6,668 nucleotides of DNA, from positions 1 to 6,668 of the forward strand of contig CAMDJY010000090.1 in assembly GCA_945901145.1 (NCBI GenBank), written 5' to 3'. This DNA comes from Legionella genomosp. 1 (lineage in GTDB: Bacteria > Pseudomonadota > Gammaproteobacteria > Legionellales > Legionellaceae). How positions within the stretch are numbered: position 1 is the first letter of the stretch; each line of letters opens with the position of its first letter. The notes under the pieces were generated by a model, which did not search any database, was not told where the DNA came from, and saw only the letters and a program-made list of their open reading frames with translations. The translations under genes were made by a program, and so were the position numbers. Shown here in pieces: positions 6,486 to 6,668 of the stretch.

Positions 6486-6668
6486 ATGTCTGAAATCATA
6501 ATTACAAATACGGCAATTTCACAAGTTAAATACTATCTATTAAACCTGCAACAAAACTTATGCGAGACTTTTGAATTGCTCGATGGCAAAGCTCGCTTCA
6601 TCGAAGACGAATGGACACGGGCTGAAGGGGGCGGCGGGCTCTCTCGAATTTTACAACGCGGGGATACC
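6486..6668 (+). CDS. hemF: Oxygen-dependent coproporphyrinogen III oxidase, N-terminal part
   Basis: The first 61 codons of HemF; the rest (about 300 residues in the family) lies beyond the right edge. The enzyme uses O2 to decarboxylate two propionates of coproporphyrinogen III, giving protoporphyrinogen IX in haem synthesis. The match is clear in QVKYYLLNLQQNLCETFELLDG (about 13-34), in FIEDEWTRAEGGGGLSRIL (38-56) and in the following RGDT, which parallel the E. coli HemF N-terminus. The Gly-rich loop with Ser-Arg (48-54) is the family hallmark. The ATG at 6486 is preceded by TGGA with about 6 bases spacing. An ATG at 6475 is out of frame. It is the aerobic form, not the radical-SAM HemN. 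Its neighbour dusA diverges from it across 79 bases. Confidence 0.93.
   Translation, partial: MSEIIITNTAISQVKYYLLNLQQNLCETFELLDGKARFIEDEWTRAEGGGGLSRILQRGDT

Overview
The window reads as ordinary chromosomal housekeeping DNA from an AT-rich gammaproteobacterium. Its SecA, DusA, HemF, RNase HI and DnaQ proteins all carry the motifs, and in SecA even the residue numbering, of their E. coli counterparts. The base composition, the adjacent co-directional rnhA-dnaQ pair and the POT-family transporter would suit a Legionella/Coxiella-like lineage. That placement is inference, not something the sequence proves. There is no tRNA, rRNA, insertion sequence, CRISPR array or phage gene, and coding density is very high: the largest gene-free gap is 98 bases.

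Layout from left to right. (1) On the minus strand, rnhA (RNase HI) is followed after 4 bases by the start of dnaQ (proofreading subunit of DNA polymerase III), which runs off the left edge. (2) A 98-base divergent region (701-798) holds back-to-back, apparently overlapping promoters and a perfect 10-base palindrome. (3) On the plus strand is a POT/PTR2-family proton-coupled transporter with a GTG start and a run of nine C inside the gene. (4) It converges with, and overlaps by 37 bases, a MutT-type Nudix hydrolase gene on the minus strand. (5) The Nudix gene is coupled by an ATGA overlap to secA. Upstream of secA, across an 87-base leader with hairpins and a tiny open frame, lies dusA; dusA-secA-mutT may form one transcription unit. 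(6) A 79-base divergent region (6407-6485) separates dusA from the start of hemF, which runs off the right edge.

The genes serve several core tasks rather than one pathway: RNA primer/R-loop removal and replication proofreading (rnhA, dnaQ), nucleotide-pool sanitation (mutT), protein export (secA), tRNA dihydrouridine formation (dusA), haem synthesis (hemF) and uptake of peptides or related solutes (POT). I found no convincing undescribed system. The points most worth a second look are the C9 tract in the transporter, which could switch it off by slippage, the transporter's departures from POT consensus residues, and the structured secA leader. No hairpin followed by a T-tract (canonical intrinsic terminator) was seen anywhere.
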